A stretch of 64,000 nt of DNA from assembly GCA_019750135.1 (NCBI GenBank), contig JAIEOV010000009.1:276398-340397 (forward strand). Reading direction: 5' to 3'. The first letter of the stretch is position 1. Each line of letters opens with the position of its first letter. This stretch comes from Reyranella sp. (GTDB lineage: Bacteria > Pseudomonadota > Alphaproteobacteria > Reyranellales > Reyranellaceae). The position numbers and the translations under genes were made by a program. The notes below the pieces were generated by a model. The model searched no databases. It was not told where the DNA came from and saw nothing but the letters and a program-made list of their open reading frames with translations. This document shows, piece after piece, positions 43,600 through 53,439 of the stretch.

Positions 43600-44775
43600 G
43601 TGCTACCGGCTCATCGGCCGGCCATACGACGAAGCGATGCCGTGAAGCCCGCCATTGAAGGCTCAGAAGGCAATCCCGTGTTGGCTGGCCTTCGCCTGGT
43701 GCATCGGCTTGTCGGGCTCACTGTGTCGCTGTGGCTGCTCCTGCTGGGTGCGACCGGAGCTTTGCTTGTCTTCAAGGATGACTGGCTGCACCTGACGCAA
43801 CCGGTGACGGCTGGCCCCTCTCCCGACGCGCAGGCGGCGACGCCTTCAGGCCTCGCGCGCCGAGCCAGGGCCGCAGAATTCGCTTTCGGGGCCGATCGCA
43901 TCTGGGCCTTGGTGCTCGCGGGTCCGTCGATCGCGCTCGATCAGGTGTATCTGCGCGACCATGCGGGTGGTGGCTATCTCGATCCGCAAACCGGTGCCGT
44001 CGTTGCCCGCTGGGACGGTGCCGAGCGCGTCGTCGATGTGCTGTTCGATCTGCACCATGCGTTGATGCTCGGTGATGCGGGGAAGAAAGCCGTCGGGATC
44101 GTCGGGCTGCTTGGGGCGATGCTGGTGCTGTCGGGTCTGGTGCTGGCCTGGCCCACGCTTAGGCGTCTTCACGGTTCGGTGTGGCCAAAGAGCACGACAC
44201 GGTCTGGCTTGGTCGTGGCGCACCGGGAACTCGGGCTGATCGCGGCCCTGCCACTGCTTGGCATCATGCTCACTGGTGCAGCGGTGATTTTTCCTGCCAC
44301 CGCGAGAGTGCTGCTCGGCGGCGACTCGAAGCTCTCCATAGCGGCGCGCACTCCGGCGACATCTTCCGGATCGTCCGACACCGCGTGGCAAGCGGTGTTC
44401 TCCGCAGCCCTTGCGCGTTTCCCTGAAGCGACTCCCCGCGCCATCACTTGGCCCAAGGCACCCGATACCGCGATTGCCGTGCGGCTGCGGCAGCCAATCG
44501 AATGGCATCCGAACGGGCGCACGACCGTCCTAGCGACCGCGGCGGGCTACGTGGTCGACACACGTGATGCTGCTGCTGCGCCGCTGCCTGATCGGCTCGT
44601 CAACGCCGCCTATCCAGTCCACGCCGGCAAAGTGGGCGGTCTGCTCTACAGATCGCTGGTCGCGCTGGCAGGTTTGGCGCTCGCGCTACTCTCCTCATAC
44701 AGTGCGATCGCCTATGCTAGGCATCTGTTTGGAGGCCTGGGACAACGCAAGGCCAGGCCGGCCTCCCGCGGTTGA
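43600..44775 (+). CDS. PepSY-associated TM domain protein (iron-uptake-associated)
   Basis: LRLVHRLVGLTVSLWLLLLGATGALLVFKDDW...DVLFDLHHALMLGDAGKKAVGIVGLLGAMLVLSGLVLAWP. Confidence 0.85.
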   Translation: MLPAHRPAIRRSDAVKPAIEGSEGNPVLAGLRLVHRLVGLTVSLWLLLLGATGALLVFKDDWLHLTQPVTAGPSPDAQAATPSGLARRARAAEFAFGADRIWALVLAGPSIALDQVYLRDHAGGGYLDPQTGAVVARWDGAERVVDVLFDLHHALMLGDAGKKAVGIVGLLGAMLVLSGLVLAWPTLRRLHGSVWPKSTTRSGLVVAHRELGLIAALPLLGIMLTGAAVIFPATARVLLGGDSKLSIAARTPATSSGSSDTAWQAVFSAALARFPEATPRAITWPKAPDTAIAVRLRQPIEWHPNGRTTVLATAAGYVVDTRDAAAAPLPDRLVNAAYPVHAGKVGGLLYRSLVALAGLALALLSSYSAIAYARHLFGGLGQRKARPASRG

Positions 44776-44814
44776 CAGCAATCCTTCGATCGCCGGTCAT
44801 TAATGCTGAGGGAA

Positions 44815-45624
44815 TTAGGCATCTGGGCCGGAGAGTGTGGACCAGCGCGCACTGCTTGCCTGTTCACGCAGACCGGCGATGTGCGCCTTGAGCGCGCGGA
44901 AAATGACGCCACGATCGTCACCCACAAGAAAGCTGCGCACGCCGCGCCGAAGCCATTGGCCCAGCTGCCCATCGGCCCGCGGAACGGCGCAGTACGGGAC
45001 GCCGGCGACCCGGCTACGCTCGGCGATCAAGTCCAGCGCCGTCAGCACGTCGGCGTGCTGAGGCTGACAAGGGACCCCAAACGACTGAGAAAGGTCGATC
45101 GCGCCCTCGATCACCAAATCGACGCCCTCAACGGCCACAATGTCATCGATCGCTTCGACGCCTTCCCGGTCCTCGATCATTACCGCGACCAGAATCTCGG
45201 TGTTGGCGAGGGCCATGTAGTCAGGCAGGCTCAGCGTTCCGAAGCCGGTCGTCCGGCCACCCGAGATGCCGCGCGCTCCCACGGGGTGGTAACGGCTGGC
45301 GCGGACGGCGATGCGCGCCTCTTCGGCAGAGCACACATGGGGTACGACAATTCCCTGCGCGCCGGCATCGAGCACCCGGAGAATTACATCGGGCTGCGCG
45401 CCGGGAACGCGCACGAGTGGAGTGACGTCGCAGCACTCGGCGGCGCGGATGAGGTTCTCCAGCGTTTCCGGGTTGGGGCTCACATGCTCCAGGTCGAGGA
45501 TGACAAAGTCGTAGCCTGCGTACCCGAGCATCTCCACCAGAAGGGGCGCCGGCACCGAGTTGATCAGGCCGAAGAGTGGCGTGTCGCCGCGCAGCGCGCG
45601 CTTGAACCTATTCGGCCGCAACAT
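44815..45624 (-). CDS. HpcH/HpaI aldolase family, SbnG-like citrate synthase
   Basis: PLFGLINSVPAPLLVEMLGYAGYDFVILDLEHV...GIVVPHVCSAEEARIAVRASRYHPVGARGISGGRTTGFG; in NIS siderophore operon. Confidence 0.8.
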   Translation of the reverse strand: MLRPNRFKRALRGDTPLFGLINSVPAPLLVEMLGYAGYDFVILDLEHVSPNPETLENLIRAAECCDVTPLVRVPGAQPDVILRVLDAGAQGIVVPHVCSAEEARIAVRASRYHPVGARGISGGRTTGFGTLSLPDYMALANTEILVAVMIEDREGVEAIDDIVAVEGVDLVIEGAIDLSQSFGVPCQPQHADVLTALDLIAERSRVAGVPYCAVPRADGQLGQWLRRGVRSFLVGDDRGVIFRALKAHIAGLREQASSARWSTLSGPDA

Positions 45625-46843
45625 TCACAGCTTCGTCGATCGGCAGGAAGATCGTCTCGGGATGCGGATGCCGTAGAAAATCGTGGTGAGAAATGTGCCA
45701 CGCGTAGGCGCCTGCGAGGGGGAAGAGCAACACGTCGCCCACCCGCACGCGGTCGACCGGCGCTTCGGTCGCCAGCACGTCCTTCGGGGTACAGAGCTGG
45801 CCGACCACAGTAACGGCCTCACGGACGGCTTCGAGTCTCCGGTAGGGCCGCCGCCAGGGCTCGATCGGCAGCACGCGGAACGGATGACTGTGGCTCTGGG
45901 CGTAAGGGGTGCGGAAATGATGGGTACCGCCGCGCGCGACGACGAACGTCCGACCGAAGGTGCTTTTGATATCCAGCACCTCCATGGCGTAGACGCCGCA
46001 GCCCGCGGCGACATACCGGCCCATTTCGAACCGCAGACGCCAGCCCTTCAATCCGCGCCGCGCCACGAGTTGGGCGAGCCCGGCGCTGAAGACCGGCCAG
46101 TCGAAGACTTGCTCGGGATCGCGGTAGTTGATGCCGATGCCGCCGCCGACGTTGATGTGCCGGACCTCCAGCCCGTGCTCACGGTTCCACGATTGGACGG
46201 TGCGCACATAGCCGTCGATCAGCGCCAGATGAGCCGCCGCGTCGCGCTGACCCGACATGAGGTGGAAGTGAAACCCCTCCAGGCGCAGCTCGGGATGGTC
46301 GGCGAGCCAGGCCAGGCATTCGCCCAACAGCGCGATATCGATCCCGAACGGCGTCGCCCGCCCGCCCATGGCGAGCGGCACGTCCGGCATTTCCGTGAGC
46401 GGCAAGTTCATGCGCAGCAGGATCGCCGGCCTCACACCTATGCGCCGGGCGAGAACGCCGAGCCGCTCCAGCTCGCCGAGGCTTTCGACGTGGATGCGCT
46501 CGACGCCTGCATCCAGGGCGGCCACCAGCTCCTCGTCCGTCTTGCCGGGGCCGCCGAAGATCAGCGGCGCCTGCGGGCAATGCTCGCGCAGCCAGGCGAG
46601 TTCGCCCGACGAAGCGATCTCGAAGCCCGCCACGATCGGGGCGAGCGTCCGGAGGATGGGCGCATCCGAATTCGCCTTCGCCGCATAGAACAGCTCGAAC
46701 TCGGGCGGCAGGCTGGCGACGAGGCCGCCGGCGTGGCGGCGCAGCGCCTCGAGGTCATAGAGATAGGCGCACCAGGGGCTCGTCGCCGCCGCCTTGGCCG
46801 CAGCGGCCGCGCGCGAGATTTTCGGCCAATTGGGCAGCATCAT
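45608..46843 (-). CDS. PLP-dependent decarboxylase (PvsE/SbnH-like)
   Basis: YLYDLEALRRHAGGLVASLPPEFELFYAAKANSDAPILRTL...GFEIASSGELAWL...HINVGGGIGINYRDPE. Confidence 0.88.
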   Translation of the reverse strand: MMLPNWPKISRAAAAAKAAATSPWCAYLYDLEALRRHAGGLVASLPPEFELFYAAKANSDAPILRTLAPIVAGFEIASSGELAWLREHCPQAPLIFGGPGKTDEELVAALDAGVERIHVESLGELERLGVLARRIGVRPAILLRMNLPLTEMPDVPLAMGGRATPFGIDIALLGECLAWLADHPELRLEGFHFHLMSGQRDAAAHLALIDGYVRTVQSWNREHGLEVRHINVGGGIGINYRDPEQVFDWPVFSAGLAQLVARRGLKGWRLRFEMGRYVAAGCGVYAMEVLDIKSTFGRTFVVARGGTHHFRTPYAQSHSHPFRVLPIEPWRRPYRRLEAVREAVTVVGQLCTPKDVLATEAPVDRVRVGDVLLFPLAGAYAWHISHHDFLRHPHPETIFLPIDEAVNVAAE

Positions 46844-48657
46844 ACCATCTCCGGGTTGAAGGGGCTGGGCAGCGGCACATATCCCGCGAGCCGGTCAGCC
46901 TGTTTGAGGAAGCGTGTCGTCAGGTTCGCCTTGGCCGGCAATGGCGCGCCGCCAAGGAGGTCGTCGAGTCGCCGCCCGGCGCGAGGCCCGAGCCCCGCCC
47001 GACAGGCCTGAACCTCGCGGCGGACGATTTCCCACAGCCGCCTGTGAAGCTTGGAATCGCCGTCCGCCAGATGATGCACGGCCTCGCTTAGCTGGTTCAC
47101 CAGAAGGCAGTAGGCGATCCGGTTCCAACCGCGCTCCTCGTCGTACCACAAGGCAGATTGAGTGCGCGCGTCGAGGGATGCGATGCGGATCGGGTCGAAG
47201 CGCCCCTCGACGAGCTTCACGCCTTCGAAGTCGCGCAGGATCATCCGGTCCGGCCAACCGTCGCGCAGTCCGATCAGGGTGTTCTGCAGATGAGGTTCGA
47301 ACACGAGGCCATGGACCAGCAGTGCGTGCAGCACTGGCGGAACAAGCCGTTCCACATAAGCCGCGAACCAGGCCTCGACCGTGGCGGCGAGCGGCGAGCG
47401 GTCGCGCCGGGCGATGGAGCGGCACCAGTCATGCGCCCGCGGCAGGCCGGTCGGCCAATCCGAGAACAACGCCGCCGCCAGGACGGGCGTCGTCCCTCCG
47501 GCTACGAGCGGCTGAACGCCATCGCGCAGGATGAGGCCGAACGCCTCGTTCACGGCGATGCGCTCGTCCGGGTCGGCGTCGGGCAGATCCACGGTTAGGA
47601 AGCCTGGCTCGGACAGCACGGCGAAGCCTGGGAACGTCGTGGTCAGCTCCGGCAGCAAGGTGCGCAGAATTCGAGTCACGGCGATCGCGCCATCAAGCTC
47701 GTAAACTGCGTTCTTGCGCAGGCAGTTGGTGATCCGCACGTGAAGCGACAGCTTGTAGAAATACGGGTTGCGGGGGTGGAACAGCGTGCGGATCGAGGAG
47801 GTCGGGACGTAGGCCTCGCCCTGCGCACCGAGGTCGCGCAATTGCCCGCTCCGCAAGGCGCGCTGCACCGCCGGCAGCTTGCGGATGTGGCCGGCCTGCC
47901 AGGGGTGCACGGGCGCCAACGCGTAGCCTGGGGGCAGGGCGAGGCCGGATTGTTCCAGGACGACCTCATCCGGCATGCGGTCTAGCAAGCTCGCCTGCCG
48001 CAAGTGGTCGCGGGGTACGGCGAAGTAATGCAGGGGAAATCGCACTCGGAGTTCCGGCGAGTAGGTCCGTCGGTCAGCGCTGGTGAAGCCTTGCCGACTC
48101 TTGGGCGCGGGATGGAAGGCGTGGCCCGCGACCAGCGCCTGTTCAGACTCGATGTAGTGGCTCAGACCATCGGTCGGTGGAGCCGGCCACACCCGGCCGG
48201 CAAGGATGGTGCTCACCGTTTCCACGCTGTCGCAGACCTGGGCGAGCAGCTCCTCGTTGAATGGCGTTTCGTACCTGGCTGACAGCTCTCTCAGCAGCAG
48301 GGCGGCGAGCGCGCGCCACTCGACCGGCGCCCAGGGCTGCCCCGGCGAGCGGGCGTAGACCGGCGAGCGGTGACGGTATCGGTCGGAGCCGGCGGGCGGA
48401 TCGACCGCCACGATCAGGCGGGCGCCGGTTCTGGGCAGGACGACGTGCAGCGCCTGCCCGCCGGGCAGGGCGGCTCGCAGGCCAAGCGGCCAGTCATTTT
48501 CTCCGAAAGGGGCGCCGAGGCTGACCTGGCCCTCCGGCGCCGCGGCTTCGCGGCAATAGCAGTTCAGAAGGGTCTGCATGCCGTGACGGGCCGCGTCCGC
48601 CGCCGCGGCGGCCTCGGGATTCGGGAGCGCCTCGAGCGAGGTGGTGGTGAAAGTCAC
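46840..48657 (-). CDS. IucA/IucC family NIS siderophore synthetase (PvsD-like)
   Basis: GHAFHPAPKSRQGFTSADRRTYSPELRVRFPLHYFAV...PVHPWQAGHI...LVHGLVFEPHLQNTLI. Confidence 0.9.
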   Translation of the reverse strand: MTFTTTSLEALPNPEAAAAADAARHGMQTLLNCYCREAAAPEGQVSLGAPFGENDWPLGLRAALPGGQALHVVLPRTGARLIVAVDPPAGSDRYRHRSPVYARSPGQPWAPVEWRALAALLLRELSARYETPFNEELLAQVCDSVETVSTILAGRVWPAPPTDGLSHYIESEQALVAGHAFHPAPKSRQGFTSADRRTYSPELRVRFPLHYFAVPRDHLRQASLLDRMPDEVVLEQSGLALPPGYALAPVHPWQAGHIRKLPAVQRALRSGQLRDLGAQGEAYVPTSSIRTLFHPRNPYFYKLSLHVRITNCLRKNAVYELDGAIAVTRILRTLLPELTTTFPGFAVLSEPGFLTVDLPDADPDERIAVNEAFGLILRDGVQPLVAGGTTPVLAAALFSDWPTGLPRAHDWCRSIARRDRSPLAATVEAWFAAYVERLVPPVLHALLVHGLVFEPHLQNTLIGLRDGWPDRMILRDFEGVKLVEGRFDPIRIASLDARTQSALWYDEERGWNRIAYCLLVNQLSEAVHHLADGDSKLHRRLWEIVRREVQACRAGLGPRAGRRLDDLLGGAPLPAKANLTTRFLKQADRLAGYVPLPSPFNPEMV

Positions 48658-48672
48658 GGGTCGTCTCCTGGA

Positions 48673-49848
48673 TCAGGGAAATTGCGGACGAGCCCTGGGT
48701 GTCCGGGTGGCGAGGAGGTAGAGGACGCTGGGAGCCAGCACGGCGGCACCGATCAGGAACGGGCTGGCGCTTCCCGTCGCCTGGCTGATCGCGCCTGCAG
48801 CCAGGCCGGCCGCGACGCCGCCCCATTTGGAGGCGCTGTCCAGGCGTCCGAAGATGCGTCCAGCGTTTTCAGCGTGGGCGATTTCTGAAATCGCGCCGTT
48901 CAGGCCGATGAATCCGGCGGTCATGGTGAGCCCCATGAGCACGCGCCAGGCGACCAACGCGGGGAGGCCGACCGCCAGAGCCTGGCCGACGAGGCTGGCG
49001 GCGAGCAACACGAGGGCGATCGCCAGGGTCAAGGTCAGACGGCTTTGCCCGAGACGCAGGCTGAGCGGACCGGCGCCGACCAGGTAGACGAAGTGAGGCA
49101 GGCCAAACAGTGCCCCGGCCATCCCGCCGGGAAGTCCAGGCGCGATGCTTCGCGCGAACTCGATGAAGTAGGGGAAGGTGACGACCGTCGAGAACGCGAA
49201 GGCGAACTGAAGGATCGCCAGACGCCGCACGCCCGGAACGCCGTTTGCCGACGCGACGACCGCGCGTTCCTTGGCCGGGCCGTCCGCGGCCGGGGCCGGG
49301 GCCGGCAGCCGCCAGATCAGCAGCGCGGAAATCAGCGGCAGAAGCGCCAGCCAGCGATACAGCTCCAGGGGAGAGCCCATCGTCATGAAGGCGCCCAGCA
49401 GCGCCGGCGCCACCACCAGGGCTGCGCGCGCCGAACCCTGCATCAGCGTCAGAGTCCGCGTGAGGTTGCTGCCGCTGGTCACTGTGGCGAGGTAGGCGTT
49501 TGAGGCGGAGAAGGTGCCGCCGAGCAGGCCTTGAAGCGCCAAGGCTGCGATGAAGGTCGGCACGTTGGTGGCGAAGCCGGCCATCAAGAAGCTGCCCGCC
49601 AGACCAAGCTGAGCGCGCAGCAGCATGGTCTTCTTGCCGAAGCGGTCGCTCAGATCTCCCCAGATCGGCGCGCTTAGCGCGGTCATCAGGGGCGGCAGCA
49701 CGTAGCACCAGCCGGCGAGCCAGGTCGTCTGGCTGCCGAGAGAGTCCCGCAGGATGATCGGGAAGAACGGCGGCATCCCCAGCGCCGAGAACGACGCCGT
49801 GAAATGCCCGACGACAATGGTCGCCACGGTCCAGCGCGGCGGGCTCAT
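48673..49848 (-). CDS. MFS transporter (siderophore exporter, PvsC-like)
   Basis: MFS TM pattern; LSAPIWGDLSDRFGKKTMLLRAQLGLAGSFLMAGFATN; coupled within the NIS operon. Confidence 0.85.
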   Translation of the reverse strand: MSPPRWTVATIVVGHFTASFSALGMPPFFPIILRDSLGSQTTWLAGWCYVLPPLMTALSAPIWGDLSDRFGKKTMLLRAQLGLAGSFLMAGFATNVPTFIAALALQGLLGGTFSASNAYLATVTSGSNLTRTLTLMQGSARAALVVAPALLGAFMTMGSPLELYRWLALLPLISALLIWRLPAPAPAADGPAKERAVVASANGVPGVRRLAILQFAFAFSTVVTFPYFIEFARSIAPGLPGGMAGALFGLPHFVYLVGAGPLSLRLGQSRLTLTLAIALVLLAASLVGQALAVGLPALVAWRVLMGLTMTAGFIGLNGAISEIAHAENAGRIFGRLDSASKWGGVAAGLAAGAISQATGSASPFLIGAAVLAPSVLYLLATRTPRARPQFP

Positions 49849-51656
49849 GACGCCCTCAGGAAGTTCGGCGCGGTCTCGCCATAGAACTTGTTGACGTCCG
49901 CGGCTCCGGTGCTCGCCTTGCTCTCCAGGCTCGCGGCGCGAAGCAGGTACTTCAGCGGCAGACGCTCGGCCTGCAGAAGCGCGCGACGTGCAAGAGTTAC
50001 GTCCTCGCTGTCCGCCGCGAGGTCGTCGAGGGCGGCGCTTAGCGCCTCGCGCACGCGACGATAGAAATCGTCGCGCGTCGCATGCCCGGCCTCCGCCATG
50101 GCCTCGACCAGGACGGCGAGATTAAGCTGCAGCGTGATGGTGATGAACATGCGCGCGAGCGCCATCGGATCGTCGACGACGATCCGCCGGTCCAGGAGAC
50201 CGTCGAGCCAGGGCGACAGATCCGATCGGCGGCTCGCCAGACGCGCGCCGTCTATGCGCGCCGCGTCGTTGTCCTTCAAAAGCAGGCGCAACGGCGAGCC
50301 GGCGGACAGCGCCAGCATCGAGTTCTGCTGGTTCGACTCCAACGCCACGCCGTAGCGGATCCACAGCGTCAGGTGCAGCCGCGCGGTGAGCTCGAGATAC
50401 TCCTCGAACAGGCGCAGCAGGTCGCCGCCCCGATGCCGGTCGGCCAGGGTCTCGATGACCAGCCGTCGATCCGGTCCGCGCGCGGCCAAAGCGGCGACGG
50501 GAGCGACGTCCTCGTCGCGCAGCGTGTCCGGATAGCGGCGCAGGATGAAGCCGAGGAACGGCTGATCGGCCACGCAGCCGCCCACTTCCTCGTCAGTCAA
50601 CAGAAGGCGATGGCCAAGCTCCGGCAGGTCCGCGGCGATCGCCTTCAGCATGGTCTGAACCCCGTGGCCGTCGCGGATGGTGCTGGGCTTGATTGTGCGG
50701 AGGTTCCGCGTGCCCAGAGTGCGCATCACCAGCGGAAGCTTGATGTGGTGCGACGGGCAGCCGAGCACCGCGACGGTGCGGACCGAAAGGGTCGGCGTGA
50801 CCTTCAGCCAGGGGAGCGGCGCGCGCACGACGCGTTCGGTCAGGCCGCTTTCAGCCAGATAGCCGTCCAGTGCGCCGGTCCACATCGCACCGTGCACCGG
50901 CAGCAGTACGTGGTCGCCCGCGAGGTCCTCCGGCAGCCCGACATCGGCAAACCGGGGCGCGATGTGGGCCGGCAGGTCGGCGCCGCGGTACAGCGCTCGC
51001 GGCGCGGCGACCCAATGCAGCTCGAAGATTGGCTGGAATTCCGGCGCGTAGGCACGCAGGTCCGCTTTGCTGAAGCCAAGCTTGGCTCTGGCCGTCGGAT
51101 AGAAGGGATGGTCGTGGAAGGCGGCGAGACGGTCATGCCTGAGCAGGCTCGCCGCCCACGTCGGCCAGTTCGCCACGCCGCCGTCGTTGTCGGCGAACCA
51201 GCGCGAGCGTTCAGCCGCGCACCAGGCGCCGTGCTCCTCGGCCACGCGGCACTCTTCTGCAAAGGCCTCATGGAAGCCGCGGGTCTCGGCGTCCAACCCG
51301 GCGCGGAAGTGGCGCAGAATGCTCGCTAGGTCGGTCAGGGCTTGCGCCTGGCCGTCGACGCAGGCGATGGCGGGCAGCGACCGCAGACGCCATTCCTGCA
51401 TGAACCGGCAAGGCTCGACCGGCAACCAGAGTACAACGCCCGCGAGTTCGGCCCCCAGCCATCCGCCCGACCGCAGAGCCGGGTCGAGCTGATCGGCGAA
51501 GGAAAGGGCGGTCCCCTTCTCGATGCGGCCGCGGCTCATGCAGCCGCGCACGTCCTCGCGCAGCACGGCATCGAGCACCCGCCGGGTGAGGCGATCGGGC
51601 GCGATGGCGCCGATCGTCGACGGCACGGCGACGGTCTGGCAGGCGAGGGAGCTCAC
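49845..51656 (-). CDS. IucA/IucC family NIS siderophore synthetase (PvsB-like)
   Basis: DHPFYPTARAKLGFSKADLRAYAPEFQPIFELHWVA...LPVHGAMWTG...YGVALESNQQNSMLAL; C-terminus NKFYGETAPNFLRAS. Confidence 0.9.
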   Translation of the reverse strand: MSSLACQTVAVPSTIGAIAPDRLTRRVLDAVLREDVRGCMSRGRIEKGTALSFADQLDPALRSGGWLGAELAGVVLWLPVEPCRFMQEWRLRSLPAIACVDGQAQALTDLASILRHFRAGLDAETRGFHEAFAEECRVAEEHGAWCAAERSRWFADNDGGVANWPTWAASLLRHDRLAAFHDHPFYPTARAKLGFSKADLRAYAPEFQPIFELHWVAAPRALYRGADLPAHIAPRFADVGLPEDLAGDHVLLPVHGAMWTGALDGYLAESGLTERVVRAPLPWLKVTPTLSVRTVAVLGCPSHHIKLPLVMRTLGTRNLRTIKPSTIRDGHGVQTMLKAIAADLPELGHRLLLTDEEVGGCVADQPFLGFILRRYPDTLRDEDVAPVAALAARGPDRRLVIETLADRHRGGDLLRLFEEYLELTARLHLTLWIRYGVALESNQQNSMLALSAGSPLRLLLKDNDAARIDGARLASRRSDLSPWLDGLLDRRIVVDDPMALARMFITITLQLNLAVLVEAMAEAGHATRDDFYRRVREALSAALDDLAADSEDVTLARRALLQAERLPLKYLLRAASLESKASTGAADVNKFYGETAPNFLRAS

Positions 51657-52858
51657 GCGCGGATGTCCCAGATCAGGCTGGACTGCGCAGTCTGCACGGC
51701 GGCCGCCAACGTGTCCGTGTCGACGGCGCTGGCGCTGAGGACGCCCAGATAATCCTTGTTCGAATGGGTCACGACGACGCGGTCGCCCGGCCGGCGCAGC
51801 GCGCGATAATGGACGCGCACGTCAGCCTCTTCGCGCAGGAAGCCCGCCGGCGCCGCAATGACCTCGCCAGGGCGGTCGGCTGCGAAATAAAGGATTGCGG
51901 CCGCTCGATCGGCGACGTCGCACTCGCCGAGCGGTTCGCCGAGATGCAGGCGCAGAATCTTCTCGAACAGCGAGATGCCCAGCGTGTGCTCGAGCATGAA
52001 GTCCCGGTGATCGCCGACCGTGCGGTAGTTGATCTCGATGAGGCGCGGACCGTCGTCGGTGAGCACAAATTCGGTGTGACATGAGCCGAAGCCGACGCCG
52101 AAGGCGGTGAGTTGGCTCAGCACGGCCTGCTTTTGGGCGGTCGTCAGCCAATCACCCCAGCGCGCCTCCAACTCCACGAAGTTGGGCGGCGGCCCCAAGG
52201 TGACGCGAAAGCCCCCGAGGACGCGAATGTCTGAGCCGTCGCCGAGCGTCTCGAGCGTGTAGAGATCGCCCGCCACGAACTCCTCGAGCAGCATCGCGCG
52301 GCCCGGCTGGGCGCTCCAGACGCTGCGGCAATGAGAGGCCAGTTCGTCTCGATCCTGGCATTGGCGAACCTGCTGGCTGCCGACCCCTTCACGGGGCTTG
52401 GCCACGCAGGGGAAGGGCACGCCGGACAGGCCCGCAAGCTCGGCTTCATTCGTCACGACGGCATGCCACAAGGTGTCCAGACCCTGATCGCGCAGGAAGG
52501 CGCGCATGGCGGCCTTGTTCTTCGCCCGGTAGGCCACTCGCCAGTCCTTGCCGGGGAGGCGGAAATACTCGGCCGCGAGGGCGGTGCTGGTCTGTAGGTG
52601 GTCGCTATTGGAGAAGACTGCGACAGGACGCTCGCCGCGCCCGCTGATCTGGTTGACGACCGCCACCGGGTTGAACACGTCGCAGGCGACGATCTCGCCC
52701 GGATAGGCCGGCAAACCAGGCGCGGCGAAGTGGCGCCTGTGCGCCTCAACGTTGTCGGTGAGCAAGGTCACAGAAAGCCCAAGACGACGGGCCGCAGGAA
52801 GGAAGCCCTCATTGACCGACTCGGTCGGCACATGGGCGAGCAGGACGAGATTGGCCAT
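51653..52858 (-). CDS. ATP-grasp ligase (PvsA-like)
   Basis: GVPFPCVAKPREGVGSQQVRQC...MLLEEFVAGDLYTLETLGDG...GFGSCHTEFVLTDDGPRLIEINYRTVGDH; first gene of the operon. Confidence 0.87.
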   Translation of the reverse strand: MANLVLLAHVPTESVNEGFLPAARRLGLSVTLLTDNVEAHRRHFAAPGLPAYPGEIVACDVFNPVAVVNQISGRGERPVAVFSNSDHLQTSTALAAEYFRLPGKDWRVAYRAKNKAAMRAFLRDQGLDTLWHAVVTNEAELAGLSGVPFPCVAKPREGVGSQQVRQCQDRDELASHCRSVWSAQPGRAMLLEEFVAGDLYTLETLGDGSDIRVLGGFRVTLGPPPNFVELEARWGDWLTTAQKQAVLSQLTAFGVGFGSCHTEFVLTDDGPRLIEINYRTVGDHRDFMLEHTLGISLFEKILRLHLGEPLGECDVADRAAAILYFAADRPGEVIAAPAGFLREEADVRVHYRALRRPGDRVVVTHSNKDYLGVLSASAVDTDTLAAAVQTAQSSLIWDIRA

Positions 52859-52926
52859 GAGGGGACAGCTCCATTCATTAAGTCGCAATTCAGCTGCGCA
52901 GCAGCTGCGGTGGGGTCTATCTATAT

Positions 52927-52943
52927 ATGCGAATGAGTCGCAA
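52927..52943. promoter_or_regulatory. Candidate iron-responsive operator upstream of the ATP-grasp gene
   Basis: ATGCGAATGAGTCGCAA (reverse complement TTGCGACTCATTCGCAT); partial dyad TGCGA-ATGAG-TCGCA; near-copy upstream of TonB receptor. Confidence 0.5.
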
Positions 52944-52964
52944 TTGCAATAGAAAAAATACAGT

Positions 52965-53213
52965 TAGGCGCATCAATGAGCGCCAAGATCTTGGTCGTCA
53001 TACCGCCGTTGGAGCGGCCTATGGCCTGGCTCTGAGTCCCCTTTTGCGGCCAGGCCGTGACGATGGACCTTGACGATGGTGGCATCGACCATGGCGCATT
53101 CCATGTGCGGCTCGTCCGAGCAGGCCTCGAAAAGCCGGACGAAAACATCGGCTTTGACCCAGTGGCGATAGCGCTTGAACACCGTGTTCCACTTGCCGAA
53201 GAGCGTTCGCCGC
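52965..53213 (-). pseudogene. IS5-family (IS427-like) transposase N-terminal remnant
   Basis: GKWNTVFKRYRHWVKADVFVRLFEACSDEPHMECAMVDATIVKVHRHG and, in another frame, TQSQAIGRSNGGMTTKILALIDA. Confidence 0.75.
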
Positions 53214-53390
53214 GTACTCCGCAGTGAAGCGCGCCAAGTCGGTGTCGCAGGCACGCTTGGGCACGATATTGATCGTGCCACCGACGCTGCTTTGGGCGAC
53301 ATGCCATAGAGGACCGTGCTCGGCCCCTTGGCCGCAAATCCTCGCCAAGAATGTCGATACCGTTGGCGCCGTAATGCGCGACCACGGCGG
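53214..53390 (-). pseudogene. TonB-dependent receptor plug-domain remnant interrupted by the IS5 fragment
   Basis: KGPSTVLYGMSP and, in a second frame, SSVGGTINIVPKRACDTDLARFTAEYA, ending where the IS5 frame begins. Confidence 0.65.
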
Positions 53391-53439
53391 TCGCGCGAAC
53401 GGCGAAAGCCGTGCTTGCCGTCGGGCAAGCCAGATACCA

